A stretch of 64,000 bases of DNA. It comes from Hirschia litorea (GTDB taxonomy: Bacteria > Pseudomonadota > Alphaproteobacteria > Caulobacterales > Hyphomonadaceae). Both the position numbers and the translations under genes were made by a program. Positions 62,983-64,000 of this stretch are shown piece by piece (the stretch's first letter is position 1; each line of letters begins with the position of its first letter). The notes under the pieces are model-generated. The model ran no database searches, was not told where the DNA came from, and saw only the letters and a list, made by a program, of their open reading frames with translations. The DNA is taken from contig NZ_JBHTBR010000005.1 in assembly GCF_042665075.1 (NCBI RefSeq), positions 62,001 to 126,000 on the forward strand, in the 5' to 3' direction.

Positions 62983-64000
62983 GTGGCACAGTCTTATTCC
63001 GCAGATGTAAATTTCAACACCCAGAGCAGCGATAATGATCCAGTACGATCAGCGTCGTATGGGATTTATCCCAAAGAGCGAGTTATTTATGGATGCATAC
63101 TCGGCTACTGTGTTCTTCACTTTTTAATCAGACTCATAACTTCACCGGTATTGACCCTTGATGAAGCAAGCTTTGCACTTCTAGGCCAGTCTTTCCAACT
63201 CGGCTATAGCTGGGACCACCCCCCTCTTTTGACATGGTTTTTTGCTGCATTAAACGCGTCTGTAGGAATAAGTATCGCGAGTGTCGCTGCACTCAAATAT
63301 ATCTTATTCGCTGTTGGATTATGCGCTTATTATAAAGCAGCTTTGACCGTTTTTGAGTGGATGGACAATGAAGGCTTCTTGCACCGCAGATTGGATCTGG
63401 CAGCAGGCGCTGTAGGTGCATTAGCTCTTATTTTTACACTTGGCTGGGCTGGGCATGAAGATAAAATACCACAAATTCTAGACTTTTCCGCACTCTCTTT
63501 ATTGCTTTTATGCCTCACTAAAGCACTGACAAACAAGGGTTATTTTTGGTGGGTCGCATTCGGTATCACAACAGGCATCAGTGCTTTAAGCCATTGGCAG
63601 CTTATACTTTTCCCTTTTTGCTTGATTTGCGCAGCAATGGGAATGAAGTCCCTGACGCGCCCTCACTATGATGCCAATGGTGACCGCCTGTCCCCCCCTG
63701 CGATCACGTGGATCAGGGTAGGTGTTGCCCTAGCTGCTACCCTTGTGGTGTATACTGCGCATGGCATGTGGTTGCTGCAAGATGGTGGTCCGGCGAATGC
63801 CCTCACCCTCGCTGATTTTGGCTTTGGCCCTGATATAATCTTCACGACACAAGAAGGTATAAAAAGCTTCTTGGTGGACCGCACCCTTGCTCTACGCACA
63901 AGCATATTGTCCGCTGCAAAATTCACTATGCCGTTAGGTGTTTTATTCCTGATGTTATTCTGGCCAATGTGGTTTGCCTACATCTATCCCTTTTTTCCCA
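62983..64000 (+). CDS. GT39/ArnT-like membrane glycosyltransferase, 3' part missing
   Basis: A large membrane glycosyltransferase cut by the right edge; 339 codons are seen from a GTG at 62983. The first extracytoplasmic loop has TLDEASFALLGQSF near residue 62 (D-E-A in place of the D-E/D-x motif) and GYSWDHPPLLTWFFA, the GT39/PMT pattern of Asp-Glu followed by H-P-P. At least seven hydrophobic segments follow. ArnT-like enzymes move a sugar from a polyprenyl-phosphate carrier to lipid A, protein or polysaccharide outside the inner membrane. It is read right after the GT2 gene. Confidence 0.85.
   Translation, partial: MAQSYSADVNFNTQSSDNDPVRSASYGIYPKERVIYGCILGYCVLHFLIRLITSPVLTLDEASFALLGQSFQLGYSWDHPPLLTWFFAALNASVGISIASVAALKYILFAVGLCAYYKAALTVFEWMDNEGFLHRRLDLAAGAVGALALIFTLGWAGHEDKIPQILDFSALSLLLLCLTKALTNKGYFWWVAFGITTGISALSHWQLILFPFCLICAAMGMKSLTRPHYDANGDRLSPPAITWIRVGVALAATLVVYTAHGMWLLQDGGPANALTLADFGFGPDIIFTTQEGIKSFLVDRTLALRTSILSAAKFTMPLGVLFLMLFWPMWFAYIYPFFP

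Overview
The window looks like a chromosome segment from a stalked or budding, dimorphic alphaproteobacterium of the Caulobacterales/Hyphomonadaceae type, with fairly low GC for that group (a Hirschia-like genome is my best guess, by inference only). The basis is a flagellar gene set that includes the order-specific genes fliX, cheL, flbY, the DUF6468 gene after fliM and a motE-like gene, TTAA-N7-TTAA boxes like those of the cell-cycle regulator CtrA in flagellar intergenic regions, a two-cysteine DksA, and secreted or iron-uptake genes typical of aquatic bacteria. No tRNA, rRNA, complete insertion sequence, prophage or CRISPR array was recognised.

Layout. 1-5.8 kb: a GST-like gene (cut by the window edge), WYL regulator, single-chain L-serine dehydratase, small methyltransferases including TrmJ, and a repeat-built GIN-domain lipoprotein. 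6-9.1 kb: NADP isocitrate dehydrogenase, two divergent CHMI-family tautomerase paralogues and a DUF1838 protein. 9.2-13.7 kb: a RimK-like ATP-grasp/GNAT pair, a gene-free stretch holding a strongly structured, C-rich RNA candidate (11466-11601), and an ABC-F ATPase. 13.7-19.7 kb: an iron-type TonB receptor with a PepSY membrane protein behind a large inverted repeat that resembles paired Fur boxes, then a DUF1080 lipoprotein and a PL7 alginate lyase with a GntR-type operator-like motif. 19.7-25.9 kb: PLP decarboxylase/ArsR/TSUP transporter, DUF481 porin-like protein, FMN reductase, truncated haemoglobin. 25.9-29.1 kb: biotin genes bioF-bioD divergent from bioA. 29.1-33.3 kb: DUF389 protein, uracil-DNA glycosylase, and the divergent flagellar units flgB-flgC-fliE and fliO-fliP. 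33.4-43.9 kb: PutP symporter, VOC/LysR pair framed by two near-identical hairpins, M28 peptidase, TtcA, a membrane protein gene interrupted by an in-frame TGA, catalase. 43.9-57.0 kb: the main flagellar cluster (fliL-fliM-DUF6468-motE-TPR on the minus strand; flgF-flgG-flgA-flgH and flgI-cheL-flbY on the plus strand; dksA and fliX in between). 57-64 kb: AbgT-type transporter, trmD-rplS, a TIR-domain membrane protein with a degenerate protease-like domain, and a GT2/GT39 glycosyltransferase pair cut by the right edge.

How it fits together. The flagellar genes form three divergent blocks whose shared intergenic regions carry CtrA-like sites, which fits cell-cycle control of class II flagellar genes; FliX and the DksA-like protein sit among them. 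The most unusual items are the structured RNA candidate upstream of the ABC-F gene, the TIR/pseudo-protease protein, the TGA-split membrane gene, the large Fur-like inverted repeat, and a TGGTAGGACC operator motif shared by the alginate lyase and a distant CHMI gene.
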